A stretch of DNA of 64,000 nucleotides from Bradyrhizobium cosmicum (GCF_007290395.2 NZ_CP041656.2:3286001-3350000); one strand, 5' to 3'. Numbered from the stretch's first letter, positions 49,418 through 59,267 are shown. Translations and numbers: made by a program. Notes: generated from the sequence alone by a model not told the origin.

Positions 49418-50596
49418 ATGAGCTCTGCGAAATTCGACATCGTCGTCTACGGTGCGACCGGTTTCACCGGCCAACTCGTCGCCGAATATCTCACTCAGCG
49501 TTACAAGGGCGACAACGCACTCAAATGGGCGATGGCAGGCCGCAGCCTCGGCAAGCTCAAATCGGTGCGCGATGCGGTCGGCGCTCCCGGGAATACGCCG
49601 CTGATCGTCGCGGATGCGTCGGACGCGGCCTCGCTGAAGGCGATGGCGGAACAGACGATGTCGGTGATCACCACCGTCGGCCCATACCAGCTCTATGGTG
49701 AGGAACTGCTGGCTGCCTGCGTCACCACCGGCACGGATTATTTCGATCTGTGCGGCGAGCCGATCTGGATGCGGCAGATGATCGACAAATACGAGGCGGA
49801 AGCCAAGGAGAGCGGCGCGCGCATCGTGTTCTCCTGCGGCTACGATTCCGTACCGTTCGAGCTCGGCACGTTCTTCGTGCAGGAAGAGGCCAAGCGGGTC
49901 TTCGGCGCGCCGGCCGCGCGCGTGAAAGGGCGCGTGCGCGACATGCGCGGCACGCTCTCCGGCGGCACCGCCGCGAGCGCGAAGGCGACTTTCGATGCCG
50001 TGGCCAAGGATCTCAGCCTCGTTGCGATCCTGAACGATCCGTTCGCGCTGACGCCCGGCTTCACCGGCCCGAAGCAGCCGAAGGGCAACAAGCCCTTCTT
50101 CGAGGAAGACCTGCAATCCTGGGCCGCGCCGTTCATGATGGCGCTGATCAACACCCGCAACGTCCACCGCTCCAACATGCTGATGGGCTTTCCCTACGGC
50201 CGCGAGTTCGTCTACGACGAAATGGTCCTGACCGGTCCGGGCGAGAAGGGCGAGGACAACGCCAGGCGCGTGATGGCCGCCAATGCGGGCAAGACCGGCC
50301 CGGACGCACCGAAGCCGGGCGAGGGGCCTTCGAAGGAAGAGCGCGAGAACGGCCGCTTCGATCTGCTCTACGTCGCGATCGCACCGGACGGCCGCATGGT
50401 CCGCGCCGGTGTCACCGGCGACCGCGATCCCGGCTACGGCTCGACCTCGAAGATGATCTCCGAGTGCGCGATGTGCATGCTGCGCGACGCGACGGACGTT
50501 CCGGCCGGCTTCTGGACACCAGGCGCGGCGATGCAGCACAAGCTGATCAAGCGGCTGGTGGAGAATGCGGGGCTGACGTTTGAGGTGGAAGCGTAA
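49418..50596 (+). CDS. Saccharopine dehydrogenase-like (SCCPDH) NAD(P)-binding protein
   Basis: 392 residues. Rossmann start FDIVVYGATGFTGQLVAEYL with GxxGxxG; TVGPYQLYGEELLAACVTTGTDYFDLCGE is the family's Asp/Glu loop. The remainder has a substrate domain without a lysine-pathway signature. Related proteins are trans-acting enoyl reductases or unknown oxidoreductases. Coupled to DUF169. Confidence 0.85.
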   Translation: MSSAKFDIVVYGATGFTGQLVAEYLTQRYKGDNALKWAMAGRSLGKLKSVRDAVGAPGNTPLIVADASDAASLKAMAEQTMSVITTVGPYQLYGEELLAACVTTGTDYFDLCGEPIWMRQMIDKYEAEAKESGARIVFSCGYDSVPFELGTFFVQEEAKRVFGAPAARVKGRVRDMRGTLSGGTAASAKATFDAVAKDLSLVAILNDPFALTPGFTGPKQPKGNKPFFEEDLQSWAAPFMMALINTRNVHRSNMLMGFPYGREFVYDEMVLTGPGEKGEDNARRVMAANAGKTGPDAPKPGEGPSKEERENGRFDLLYVAIAPDGRMVRAGVTGDRDPGYGSTSKMISECAMCMLRDATDVPAGFWTPGAAMQHKLIKRLVENAGLTFEVEA

Positions 50597-50604
50597 GGCG
50601 CTTT

Positions 50605-50745
50605 CTTCGCCTCGCCCCGCTTGCGGGGAAGGCCGACGCGCTCGGCAGCGCAATTGCGCGCCAGAGCGCGGCCGGTGAGGGGGACTCTCCGCGAGTCCAC
50701 TATCGGAAGCAGCCCCTCTCCCCGTAAGAACGGAGGGAGAGAAAG
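50605..50745. repeat. Imperfect repeat element downstream of the SCCPDH gene
   Basis: CTCGCCCCGCTTGCGGGGAA near 50610 and CCCTCTCCCCGTAAGAACGG near 50714, enclosing a GC-rich body. Resembles REP-like leader/trailer sequence common in Rhizobiales, from memory. No second copy in the window. Confidence 0.45.
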
Positions 50746-50748
50746 AAA

Positions 50749-51945
50749 TTACACCGCCCGCGCGTCATACGCGTACATGAACTCCATGCTCTTCGAGCCC
50801 AGCGGCAACAGCCATTTCAGCATCTGATTGCGGACCCAGGCGCCGGTGGCGCTGAACTCGCGCTTGCTGTTGCCGTTGCGGCGGGCGATGGCGACGATCT
50901 TTTCGGTGCGCGGGCGCCGCTCGGCTTCGAAGGCCTGGAAGGTGGCGCCGAGTTCCTGGCCCTGCTGCATCAGGCGGGCGAGCCGCATCGCATCCTCGAG
51001 CGCGAGCGAGGCGCCTTGACCGGCATGGGGGCTGGTCGCATGCGCGGCGTCGCCGATCAGCAGCGAACGCTTGCGCGACCAGGTCGGCAGGGTCGCGACG
51101 TCGAGCGTGTCGGTGACCACGATGTTCTCGGCGGCCTCGATGATGGCGGGGATCGGATCGTGCCAGCCGCGGTGGAAGCCGCGCAGATGCTGCTTCAGCG
51201 TCGCCCGGTCCAGCGCTCGGAACATCGCCGCGTCCATGCCGTGCGCGGGCTGCGTGCTCCACCACATCACGCCGTCGCTCGGATCCGGGCTGCAATAGCC
51301 GTAGCCGAAGAAGCCGCTCTGGCCGAACGTGGTCTCGACGTTCGGGCCGATCGGCCTGCCGTCGAGCACGGCATGCGGCACGAAGCCGCCGAATCCGATC
51401 AGGCCGGTGTTGAACGGTTGCGGCCCGTCCGGCACGACCTGGCGCCGCGTGATCGAGTGCACGCCGTCGGCACCGATCAGGAAGTCGCCCTCGGCGGTGG
51501 TGCCGTCGGCGAAGTAAGCGATGATCGGCTGGTCGCCGCGGTCCTCGATCTTGATCAGGCGTTTGTCGAAATACAGCGAGACGCACGCGCTCCAGGCCTT
51601 GTCGATCAGGATTTCGTTCAGCGTGGCGCGGCACACGTTGACCGCCGGCTGGCCGAAGCGCCGCGCCATGTCGCGGTTGATCGAGCCGAGCCGCTCGCCG
51701 CCTTGCGAATAGAAGTCGAAGGATTCCGCGATCGAGCCGCGGCCAATCACCTGGTCCGCAAGCCCGATCTCGTCCAGTACGTGCATGCCGTTCGGCGCGA
51801 TCTGAAGGCCGCCGCCAGTTCCCTTGGCGTAGGGCCACGCTTCGTAGATCGCAGAGTCGATGCCGGCGCGGCGCAGCAAGATCGCGGTGACGGGCCCGGC
51901 GATGCCGGCGCCGATGATCAGGGCCTTGCGAGGACGGTAGGACAT
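50749..51945 (-). CDS. FAD-dependent monooxygenase (PHBH family)
   Basis: 398 residues. ALIIGAGIAGPVTAILLRRAG is the FAD GxGxxG motif; GADGVHSITRRQVV is the DG fingerprint near residue 155; LIGDAAHATSPHAGQGASLALEDA is the GD motif near 290. Class A flavin hydroxylase of aromatic substrates. Divergent from the MarR gene at 52030 across an operator, a classic arrangement for a repressor and its target. Confidence 0.9.
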   Translation of the reverse strand: MSYRPRKALIIGAGIAGPVTAILLRRAGIDSAIYEAWPYAKGTGGGLQIAPNGMHVLDEIGLADQVIGRGSIAESFDFYSQGGERLGSINRDMARRFGQPAVNVCRATLNEILIDKAWSACVSLYFDKRLIKIEDRGDQPIIAYFADGTTAEGDFLIGADGVHSITRRQVVPDGPQPFNTGLIGFGGFVPHAVLDGRPIGPNVETTFGQSGFFGYGYCSPDPSDGVMWWSTQPAHGMDAAMFRALDRATLKQHLRGFHRGWHDPIPAIIEAAENIVVTDTLDVATLPTWSRKRSLLIGDAAHATSPHAGQGASLALEDAMRLARLMQQGQELGATFQAFEAERRPRTEKIVAIARRNGNSKREFSATGAWVRNQMLKWLLPLGSKSMEFMYAYDARAV

Positions 51946-51986
51946 GGCTTGCTCCCGACGTTTCCGTGGTGCTAGGAGAAATTACG

Positions 51987-52031
51987 GTCGCTAAATCTCT
52001 TAGCGACTAAGATATATATCGCCTAAGATAT
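51987..52031. promoter_or_regulatory. MarR operator dyad in the divergent gap
   Basis: GTCGCTAA-ATCTC-TTAGCGAC: 8-bp perfect arms with 5-bp spacer at 51987-52007. Also overlapping CTTAG-CGA-CTAAG (51999-52011) and direct repeats CTAAGATAT at 52007-52015 and 52023-52031. Lies between the monooxygenase start (51945) and the MarR start (52030), so the MarR protein can control both. Confidence 0.75.
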
Positions 52032-52563
52032 GAGGCCGACCTTGTCAAGGACGAAGGCGCGCGCTGCGCTGTTGCAGGAGCTCGAGGAGGCGATGCGCCG
52101 GTCGTCGGCGCAGGGCGTGCTCTATGGCCAGACCGTTGCGAATGTTGCCGGAATTGCCAATTCCGACCTCGAATGCATGGACATTCTCTATCTCGAGGGC
52201 CGCGTCACCGCAGGCCGGCTGGCCGAGGTCACGGGGCTGACGACCGGTGCCATCACCGGGGTCGTCGACCGACTCGAGAAAGCGGGGCTGGTGCGCCGCG
52301 AGCGGGACGAGAAGGATCGCCGCAAGGTCTTCATCGCGGTCGTGCCGGAGCAGGCGATGAAGATCGGCCAGCTCTACGTGCCGATGCAGCAGGCGATGGA
52401 GAAGGTTTTTGGCGCCTATTCCGACGAGGAACTGCGCCTGCTGCTGCGTTTCGCGGCCGAGGGCTACAAAGGCGTGCTTGCGGCGACCGAAGCGCTCAAG
52501 GGATTGCTCGACACGCCGCCGGAGAAGCGGCCCGACCTCAAGCTGAAGAAGCTTCGTCGCTAG
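52030..52563 (+). CDS. MarR-family transcriptional regulator
   Basis: 177 residues. Winged helix: CMDILYLEGRVTAGRLAEVTGLTTGAITGVVDRLEKAGLV and DRRKVFIAVVPEQAMKI. The C-terminal tail is basic (KRPDLKLKKLRR). Probably represses its own promoter and the divergent monooxygenase. Its last 26 bp overlap the 3' end of the polymerase-like gene on the other strand. Confidence 0.88.
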   Translation: MRPTLSRTKARAALLQELEEAMRRSSAQGVLYGQTVANVAGIANSDLECMDILYLEGRVTAGRLAEVTGLTTGAITGVVDRLEKAGLVRRERDEKDRRKVFIAVVPEQAMKIGQLYVPMQQAMEKVFGAYSDEELRLLLRFAAEGYKGVLAATEALKGLLDTPPEKRPDLKLKKLRR

Positions 52564-53791
52564 TCTTCCTGTAGGCCTGTGCGGCCGCGATCATGCCCCA
52601 CATGGCGCCGAGCATCATCCAGAAATGCCGCCAGTGGTCGGTGTCGATCACGAAGCTTTCGCCGACGGTGCCGATGAAGGCGGAGAAGACGGCGAGATAG
52701 GCGCGCTGCCAGGGCACACGGACGAAGATGTGCCTGATGCCTGTGATCACGGTGGTGAAGACCAGCGCGGGATAGCAGACGCCGGAGATCCAGCCGCCGG
52801 ACATGAAGGCGTTGAGGTAGGAGTTGTGGGTATCCTCGGGGAAGAAGCGGTGGAATTGCAGCGGGCCGATGCCGAACGGCAGGTCGAGCGCCATCTCCGC
52901 ACCCAGGATGTGCCGGCCGAACCGCCCGAAGCGGCCTTCGTCGTAGCTCTGGTCGAAGCTCGCGCGCTGCTTGAACATCTCGGCGGTGGAATCGAACGAC
53001 ATCAGCACCGCAATCAGCGCGAGGCCCAGCACCGCGGCGACGATCGCCATGATGATGATGCGCGAACGCTGCGTGTTGGTACGGCTGGTCAGCACCATCA
53101 GCGCCAGCATGCATACGGAGGTCAGCACCAGCCCGCCCCAGGCCGCGCGGGAAAACGCGAGCAGGATCGCCAGCGACATGATGCCGAACGCGACGACATT
53201 GCGGAGCGCCTTGCCGAGCCTGTCTGAGACCACGCTCTGGAGCGCGAACAGCGCGGGCAGGATCAGGAAGGCGCCGAGCACGTTCGGGTCCTTGAACGTG
53301 CCGCGCGCGCGTCCGTAGAGCGTGAGGAGATCGTCGCCGCCTGGGACCAGGTGGAAGTAGCCGGCGACGGCCGCCAGCGAGGCGACCATCGCGCCGACCA
53401 CGAGACCGCGGCGGAGCATGTCGAGCCGGGCCGTCGTGTCTTCGGACGTGACCATGGCGAAGAACACCACAGTCACGGCCATGTACCAGGACGTCGCGAT
53501 CCAGCTCACCACCTCGGGCTGCTCGTACAGCGGGATCGCGCTGATGGTGTAGCCGACATTGAGCAGGATCAGCATCAGCACCAGCGGCATCAGCGCGAGC
53601 CGCAGGCGCAGACCGGTAGCAAAGAAGGTGACGGTGGCGAGCAGCGTCACGATCTCGTAGGGGCTCGGCTCGATGAAGACGATCGCGCCGGAAGCGCCGA
53701 CCAGCCACACCAGCGCGCGCTGCAGGGCCAGCACGCCGGGCGCAGCGCGAACCGCTGCATTCATGTCCCCGGCTGTTGCCGCATACGCCAT
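52538..53791 (-). CDS. O-antigen ligase/polymerase (Wzy)-like membrane protein
   Basis: 417 residues with about ten hydrophobic helices and a large loop (SSYDEGRFGRFGRHILGAEM to PEDTHNSYLNAFMSGGW), the Wzy_C-type periplasmic loop with HNSYLN. Likely polymerises or ligates repeat units for an exopolysaccharide. An ATG at 53764 is an alternative start. First gene of a polysaccharide block, though separated from the next by repeat E2. Confidence 0.82.
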   Translation of the reverse strand: MAYAATAGDMNAAVRAAPGVLALQRALVWLVGASGAIVFIEPSPYEIVTLLATVTFFATGLRLRLALMPLVLMLILLNVGYTISAIPLYEQPEVVSWIATSWYMAVTVVFFAMVTSEDTTARLDMLRRGLVVGAMVASLAAVAGYFHLVPGGDDLLTLYGRARGTFKDPNVLGAFLILPALFALQSVVSDRLGKALRNVVAFGIMSLAILLAFSRAAWGGLVLTSVCMLALMVLTSRTNTQRSRIIIMAIVAAVLGLALIAVLMSFDSTAEMFKQRASFDQSYDEGRFGRFGRHILGAEMALDLPFGIGPLQFHRFFPEDTHNSYLNAFMSGGWISGVCYPALVFTTVITGIRHIFVRVPWQRAYLAVFSAFIGTVGESFVIDTDHWRHFWMMLGAMWGMIAAAQAYRKTSDEASSA

Positions 53792-53835
53792 TATACGCTC
53801 ACATGCTCACGCAACTTGTACGCGACAAACTCAGC

Positions 53836-53941
53836 TGTCATCGCCCGGCTTGACCGGGCGATCCAGTATCCGCGGCGCGCATTGGAGAAAGCGGTTGGCG
53901 CCGCGGCGTACTGGATGCCCCGGTCAAGCCGGGGCATGACG
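53836..53941. repeat. Dispersed repeat family E, copy 2
   Basis: GTCATCGCCCGGCTTGACCG plus GGCGATCCAGTA on one side, TACTGGATGCCCCGGTCAAG plus CCGGGGCATGAC on the other: an imperfect 106-bp palindrome. A diverged copy is at 47664-47742. Confidence 0.85.
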
Positions 53942-53946
53942 GAAAC

Positions 53947-55509
53947 TCAATACGCGTTCTCGTTCTTGGTCAGCAGCGAGATTGGCGTCTTCAGGAGAAT
54001 GACGAGGTCGAACAGCACCGACCAGTTTTCGATGTAATAGAGATCGAACTCGACGCGCTTCTGGATCTTCTCCTGATTGTCGATCTCGCCGCGCCAGCCG
54101 TTGATCTGGGCCCAGCCGGTGATACCGGGCTTGACGCGGTGGCGGGCAAAATAGCCGTCGACGGCTTCGTCGAACAGGCGGCTTTGCAGCTTGCCCTGCA
54201 CCGCATGCGGGCGCGGGCCGACCAGGGAGAGATTGCCGAAGAATACCACGTTGAAGAGCTGCGGCAGCTCGTCAAGGCTTGTCTTGCGGATGAAACGGCC
54301 GACGCGGGTGACGCGCGGATCGTTCCTGGTCACGACCTTCGAAGCCGTCGGGTCAGCCTGATGGTGGTGCATCGAGCGGAACTTGTAGACGTCGATGCGC
54401 TCGTTGTTGAAGCCGAAGCGCTTCTGGCGGAACAGCACCGGGCCGGGACTGTCGAGCTTCACCGCCAGTGCCACCAGTGCCATCACCGGCAGGGCCGCGA
54501 GCAGCGCGATGCCGCCGACGATACGGTCGAACAGCCATTTCATCACCAGATCCCAGTCGGTGATCGGCGCCTCGAACACGTCGAGCGTCGGCACCTCGCC
54601 GAGATAGGAATAGGAGCGGGGACGGAAGCGCAGCTTGTTGGTGTGCGCGGACAGGCGGATGTCCACCGGCAGCACCCAGAGCTTCTTCAGCATCTCCAGG
54701 ATGCGCGTCTCCGCGGAGATCGGCAGTGCGAACAGCACGAGATCGACACGGGTGCGGCGTGCGAATTCGACGATGTCGTCGACCTTGCCGAGCTTGCGCG
54801 CGCCGGCGCAGGTGTCGAGTGCGCGACTGTCGTTGCGGTCGTCGAACACGCCGAGCACGTGGATGTCGGAATCTTCCTGCGCCTTCAGAGCCTCGACCAG
54901 CTGCTCGCCGTTGCTGTCGGAGCCGACGATGATGGTGCGGCGGTCGAGCCGGCCCTGACGTGCCCAGCCTCGCACCAGCGAGCGCAGGATCAGGCGTTCG
55001 CAGATGAGTGCGGTGAGCCCAAGGACGTAGAACGCGGCAAGCCACAGCCGCGAGACTTCGGTGCCGAACTTGGCAAAGAAGGAAATGCCGATGAACAGCA
55101 GGAAGACGAATGACCAGGACGAGATCATCCGGGTCATCTGCCGGAGCTGTCCGCGGAACAACTGCACCTGATAGATGTCGGCGGCCTGGAAGCAGATTAC
55201 GGCGGCGACCGCAACGGCGACGATCTGCGCAGGATAAGTCCAGCTGAAGCCGACGAGCGGCATGACATAGCCGGCATAGAGTGCGATGCCGACCAGGCTG
55301 AGCAGTGCGAAGTCGACCACGCGCACGAAGCCGGTGATCACGATCGGCGAATAGGCCCGGGCGACCTTCTGGTTGACGATTTCGAGCGCTGCGGGCGAGA
55401 GCCGGCGGCGGCGTTCGACGAAGGGTTGGTCAGCCGGTCTGGCTGCGGCGGTGGTCGCGGCATCCAGCATCGAGCGTGCGTTGAGCGGTTCCACGGGCGT
55501 CCCGTCCAT
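53947..55509 (-). CDS. Undecaprenyl-phosphate glycosylphosphotransferase (UppE/HfsE/ExoY-type)
   Basis: 520 residues. Four or five N-terminal membrane helices (about 60-190), a Rossmann CoA-binding_3 domain ([19 protein letters not shown]) and the catalytic domain with [43 protein letters not shown] and [16 protein letters not shown]. Transfers a sugar-1-phosphate to undecaprenyl phosphate, starting a polysaccharide repeat. Start [10 protein letters not shown] at 55509 chosen; frame runs 18 codons further up. Confidence 0.93.
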   Translation of the reverse strand: MDGTPVEPLNARSMLDAATTAAARPADQPFVERRRRLSPAALEIVNQKVARAYSPIVITGFVRVVDFALLSLVGIALYAGYVMPLVGFSWTYPAQIVAVAVAAVICFQAADIYQVQLFRGQLRQMTRMISSWSFVFLLFIGISFFAKFGTEVSRLWLAAFYVLGLTALICERLILRSLVRGWARQGRLDRRTIIVGSDSNGEQLVEALKAQEDSDIHVLGVFDDRNDSRALDTCAGARKLGKVDDIVEFARRTRVDLVLFALPISAETRILEMLKKLWVLPVDIRLSAHTNKLRFRPRSYSYLGEVPTLDVFEAPITDWDLVMKWLFDRIVGGIALLAALPVMALVALAVKLDSPGPVLFRQKRFGFNNERIDVYKFRSMHHHQADPTASKVVTRNDPRVTRVGRFIRKTSLDELPQLFNVVFFGNLSLVGPRPHAVQGKLQSRLFDEAVDGYFARHRVKPGITGWAQINGWRGEIDNQEKIQKRVEFDLYYIENWSVLFDLVILLKTPISLLTKNENAY

Positions 55510-55611
55510 TCCAAAAACCCGCGGGCCGCAACTTTGCGCCCCGGGCGAGCATCCCCAGGCCATCGATTATCGGACAAATCGGAAGATTCTCTAAAGCGGC
55601 CTTAAGAATGG

Positions 55612-56745
55612 TTAATGATTGGCAAATGCGTCGCGATAACCCGCGAGCACGCCCTCGACCATGGTCTGCTGGGAGAAATGGGCGGAGATGCGCTCCCGCA
55701 GGGAGGAGGCGCGCTGTGCGGTTCCTTTGGGATCGTCGAGTGCGGCCGCGATCGCTTCCGCCATGGCCTCGGCGTTACTCGCCGCGAACAGGGCCGGGCT
55801 TTCCGGTCCGAAGATTTCGGGGATGCCGCCGACGCGGGCGGCGATCATGGGAATGCCGGCAGCCCCGGCCTCGATCACGACATAGGGCATGGAATCGCCA
55901 CGCGAGGGGACGACCAGCAGCCGCCCCTTGGAGAAGCCGTAGCGCGCCTTGACGTGGCCGATGAAACGGATGGCGCTCGAGAGGCCGAGCTTCTCGACCT
56001 GCGCCTTGAGCGCCGCCATTTCCTCACCGTCGCCGCCGAGCGTGAGCGTGACCTTCCTGCCGCCTTCGTGCAGTCGGGCCACGGCATCGACCAGCAGATC
56101 CGCGCCCTTGATGTGCCTGAACTCGCCGACATAAGCGAGGTCGGTGGCATCGTCGGCGAGGACGACGGGCTCGAATTCCTCCGGCGTCACGCCGTTGAAG
56201 ACGCAATGCACCACGCCCTTGGGCGTGCCGACGATGCGTTGATAGGTGTCGCGGGCAAAGGCGCTCTCGAACAGGAACAGGTCGGTCGCATCCATCAGCG
56301 TGCGTTCGAGGCGTGCATAAAACTCGCCCTTCAATGTGTGCAGCGGATAGTGCAGTGAGCCGCCATGCGGGGTGTAGATGCGGATGGTATCGTCGGAGCG
56401 ACGCCGCAACCGGACGAAGGCGCCGGCCTTGGCGCCGTGGCCGTGCATGACGTCGGGTTTGAGCTCGCCGATCAGGCGTCGCATCCGCAGCCACACCAGA
56501 AAATCATCGGGCGACGGTTCGCGGCGAATCGCCAGCCGGTGCACGCCGAGCTTCAGCCGTGGCGCGAGCTCGGCCAGCGCCTTTTCCGCGCGCTCGCCGC
56601 CTGTGAGGCTGTCGGCGAGAATTCCGACGTGATGGCCGCGATCGACCTGACCGTTGGCAAGGTCCAGGATGTGCCGGAAGATGCCGCCTACGGGAGCGCG
56701 CACGGCGTGCAGGATGCGGAGCGGCCGGTCGGGAGAGGGGGGCAT
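55612..56745 (-). CDS. Glycosyltransferase family 4
   Basis: 377 residues, GT-B fold. N-terminal RILHAVRAPVGGIFRHILDLA; C-terminal domain LAYVGEFRHIKGADLLVDAV, SKGRLLVVPSRGDSMPYVVIEAGAAGIPMIA with the E-x7-E type segment. Adds a sugar to the lipid-linked repeat unit. Start MPPSPDRPLR at 56745 preferred; frame continues 27 codons up. Same strand as the glycosylphosphotransferase, 102 bp upstream of it. Confidence 0.9.
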   Translation of the reverse strand: MPPSPDRPLRILHAVRAPVGGIFRHILDLANGQVDRGHHVGILADSLTGGERAEKALAELAPRLKLGVHRLAIRREPSPDDFLVWLRMRRLIGELKPDVMHGHGAKAGAFVRLRRRSDDTIRIYTPHGGSLHYPLHTLKGEFYARLERTLMDATDLFLFESAFARDTYQRIVGTPKGVVHCVFNGVTPEEFEPVVLADDATDLAYVGEFRHIKGADLLVDAVARLHEGGRKVTLTLGGDGEEMAALKAQVEKLGLSSAIRFIGHVKARYGFSKGRLLVVPSRGDSMPYVVIEAGAAGIPMIAARVGGIPEIFGPESPALFAASNAEAMAEAIAAALDDPKGTAQRASSLRERISAHFSQQTMVEGVLAGYRDAFANH

Positions 56746-56946
56746 GATCAGAACCAGCGCTCGACCGCGAATGCGCGAACAATTATCGAAATATCGAGCT
56801 GGATTAAGAGCCCTCGTGGTTAACAAATGGTGTCGGCACCGTGCGCGCCGCTCGCGGCGTGACGCGATTAACCCAGCAGCAACCTTAATGGAGTGTAATC
56901 GCCGCGGTTGAGGTAGAGTCGCAGCGTTGCCCTGCGGGAGTGTTCG

Positions 56947-59223
56947 ATGCGTTTAGCGTTCTGGCGTGCCGGCAAGGACAAGGCAGTGGTCGAGCGGGCT
57001 GTCTCGAAGCCCAAAGCCGAAACCGCGCCCGAGGTTGAAGCCAAGGATGAAGTAAAGCCTGCGCGCGTTGCGACAACCCAGGCACAAGGCGAATCCGGCG
57101 ACATCGACCTGCACGCGCTCGGCGCGGCGCTGGGCCGCAAGCGCCGCTGGATCATCGTGCCGACGGTGCTCGCGCTGGTCGCGTCCGTCGCGGTCGTCAA
57201 TCTCGTCACGCCGCGCTACAAGTCTGAAACCCGCATCCTGATCGACGGCCGCGAGAACGTGTTCCTGCGTCCGAACAGCGACCGCACCGAAGAGCGGCAG
57301 GCGCTCGACCCCGAGGCCGTCACCAGTCAGGTGCAGCTCGTGCTGTCGCGCGATCTCGCGCGCGAGATCATCAAGAAGAACAAGCTTGCGGAACGGCCCG
57401 AGTTCGATCCGGTGCTCCAGGGCGTTTCGCCGCTGAAGTCGCTGGCGGCGATGATCGGCATCGGCCGCGACCCGTTCTCGATGACGCCGGAAGAGCGCGT
57501 GCTCGACGCCTATTACGATCGGCTCCAGGCCTATGCCGTCGACAAGTCGCGCGTGATCGTCGTCGAATTCCAGTCGGCCGATCCCGATCTCGCCGCGCGC
57601 GTCGCCAATTCGATCGCCGACGGTTATCTGGTGCTGCAGCAGAATGTCCGTCAGGATCAGGCCAAGAACGCGAGTCAATGGCTCTCCGGCGAGATCGACA
57701 GCTTGCGCAAGAAGGTCTCCGAGGCCGAGGCGCGGGTGGAGGATTTCCGCTCGAAGTCGAGCCTGTTCGTCGGCACCAACAATACCACGCTGTCGAACCA
57801 GCAGATGGGCGAGGTCAACACCCAGCTCAACAACGCGCGCTCGATGAAGGCGGATGCGGAATCCAAGGCGCGGCTGATTCGCGAGATGCTTCAGAGCGGC
57901 AAGCCGATCGAATCGTCGGAAGTGCTGAACTCGGAATCGATGCGCACGCCGTCCCAGCAGCGGGTGGCGTTGCGAGCCCAGCTTGCCGAGCAGTCGTCCA
58001 CGCTGCTCGGCAATCATCCGCGCATCAAGGAATTGAAGGCGCAGCTCGCCGATCTAGACACCCAGATTCGCGATGAGGCGGCCAAGATCGCCCGTTCGCT
58101 GGAAAACGACGCACGCTTTGCTAACGGACGTGTGCAGGAATTGACGTTGAGTCTGGAGCAGCTGAAGAAGCAGGCGACGTCGACCAACGGCCAGGACGTG
58201 CAGCTCCGTGCGCTCGAGCGCGAGGCCAAGTCGCAGCGCGACCTGCTCGAGACCTATCTTGCCAAATATCGCGAGGCCAATACCCGCGAGACCATCGACA
58301 CCGCGCCGACGGATGGCCGCATTATCTCGCGCGCCATCGTCTCGAACACGCCGGCCTATCCGAAGAAGCTGCCGATCGTGCTGATCGTGACGATCGCGAC
58401 GCTGCTGCTTTCGTCCGGCGTCGTCGTCACCGGCGAGCTGTTGCGCCAGACCGCGCCGCGTGCGGTGGCGGTGTCCGCCCCGGCGCAGGCGCAGGTACCA
58501 CCACAGGCACCGGTTCGTCAGGAGCCGGCTGTGCTGCCGGTGGTCGAGCATATTGATTATCCGGCCATGGCAGAGCCTGCTCCGCTCCAGCCGGAGATGA
58601 TAGCCGATGCCGACGTCACTGAATTCGACGAGATCGAGCGAGTGGCCGAGCGCGTGCGTGCCGCTGGTCCGTTAGCCAAGAAAATCACGGTGCTCGGCAC
58701 CGCATCGGGTGAGGCCATCACGCTCTCGGCGTTGACGCTCGCCCGGCATCTGGCGCGTGAGGCCCGTGTCGTCGTGGTCGATCTCGCTGCTTCCTCGCCG
58801 ACGATCGCGGCCGTGTCCGTGGATGCCTCCTCGCCCGGCCTTGCCGAACTGATGCAGGGCGAGGCCTCGTTCGCGCAGGTGATCACAAGGGACAAGCTTT
58901 CGCGGTTGCATCTGGTCATGGCCGGGCGTCCCGGCTTCGATCGCAGCCTGCTGCAATCGCCGCGGGTGACACTGGGGGTCGACGCGCTGCTTCGGGCCTA
59001 CGACTATGTGCTGCTCGACGCCGGCAGCGCCTCGGACCTTCCGGCGGAACTGCTGACGACGAATGCCCGCGCCGTCGTGGTGCCCGATGCGTCGATGACG
59101 CCGGATGCGCGCACGTTGATGTGCGAGCAACTCAGCGCCGTCGGCTTCAGCGAGGTGACGATGCTGCTCAAGCCGGTGCAACCGTCGAATGCAGTGGAAG
59201 CGCCCCGCGTCGTGGCGGCGTAG
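56947..59223 (+). CDS. Wzz/GumC-type exopolysaccharide transport protein with kinase-like C-terminus
   Basis: 758 residues. Cytosolic Lys-rich N-terminus, helix 1 at about 68-88, a long coiled-coil periplasmic part (about 210-430, with QQNVRQDQAKNASQWLSGEID), helix 2 at about 474-495, then a P-loop-like domain from residue 578. That domain keeps VVVVDLAASSPT and YVLLDAGSAS but reads LGTASGEAITLSA where Walker A GK(S/T) belongs (584-592), and the C-terminus has no Tyr cluster. Chain-length control and export are the expected roles; kinase activity is doubtful. Confidence 0.9.
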   Translation: MRLAFWRAGKDKAVVERAVSKPKAETAPEVEAKDEVKPARVATTQAQGESGDIDLHALGAALGRKRRWIIVPTVLALVASVAVVNLVTPRYKSETRILIDGRENVFLRPNSDRTEERQALDPEAVTSQVQLVLSRDLAREIIKKNKLAERPEFDPVLQGVSPLKSLAAMIGIGRDPFSMTPEERVLDAYYDRLQAYAVDKSRVIVVEFQSADPDLAARVANSIADGYLVLQQNVRQDQAKNASQWLSGEIDSLRKKVSEAEARVEDFRSKSSLFVGTNNTTLSNQQMGEVNTQLNNARSMKADAESKARLIREMLQSGKPIESSEVLNSESMRTPSQQRVALRAQLAEQSSTLLGNHPRIKELKAQLADLDTQIRDEAAKIARSLENDARFANGRVQELTLSLEQLKKQATSTNGQDVQLRALEREAKSQRDLLETYLAKYREANTRETIDTAPTDGRIISRAIVSNTPAYPKKLPIVLIVTIATLLLSSGVVVTGELLRQTAPRAVAVSAPAQAQVPPQAPVRQEPAVLPVVEHIDYPAMAEPAPLQPEMIADADVTEFDEIERVAERVRAAGPLAKKITVLGTASGEAITLSALTLARHLAREARVVVVDLAASSPTIAAVSVDASSPGLAELMQGEASFAQVITRDKLSRLHLVMAGRPGFDRSLLQSPRVTLGVDALLRAYDYVLLDAGSASDLPAELLTTNARAVVVPDASMTPDARTLMCEQLSAVGFSEVTMLLKPVQPSNAVEAPRVVAA

Positions 59224-59267
59224 TTCCTGCTCTTTTCATGCTTGGGTGGATTCAACGGCGCGGATAG

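Noticed and set aside
47663..50653. Very long minus-strand open frame (996 codons)
   Set aside because: Opposes the DUF169, SCCPDH and YdcF genes, has Arg/His/Asp-biased composition and no domain; typical antisense artefact of GC-rich coding DNA.
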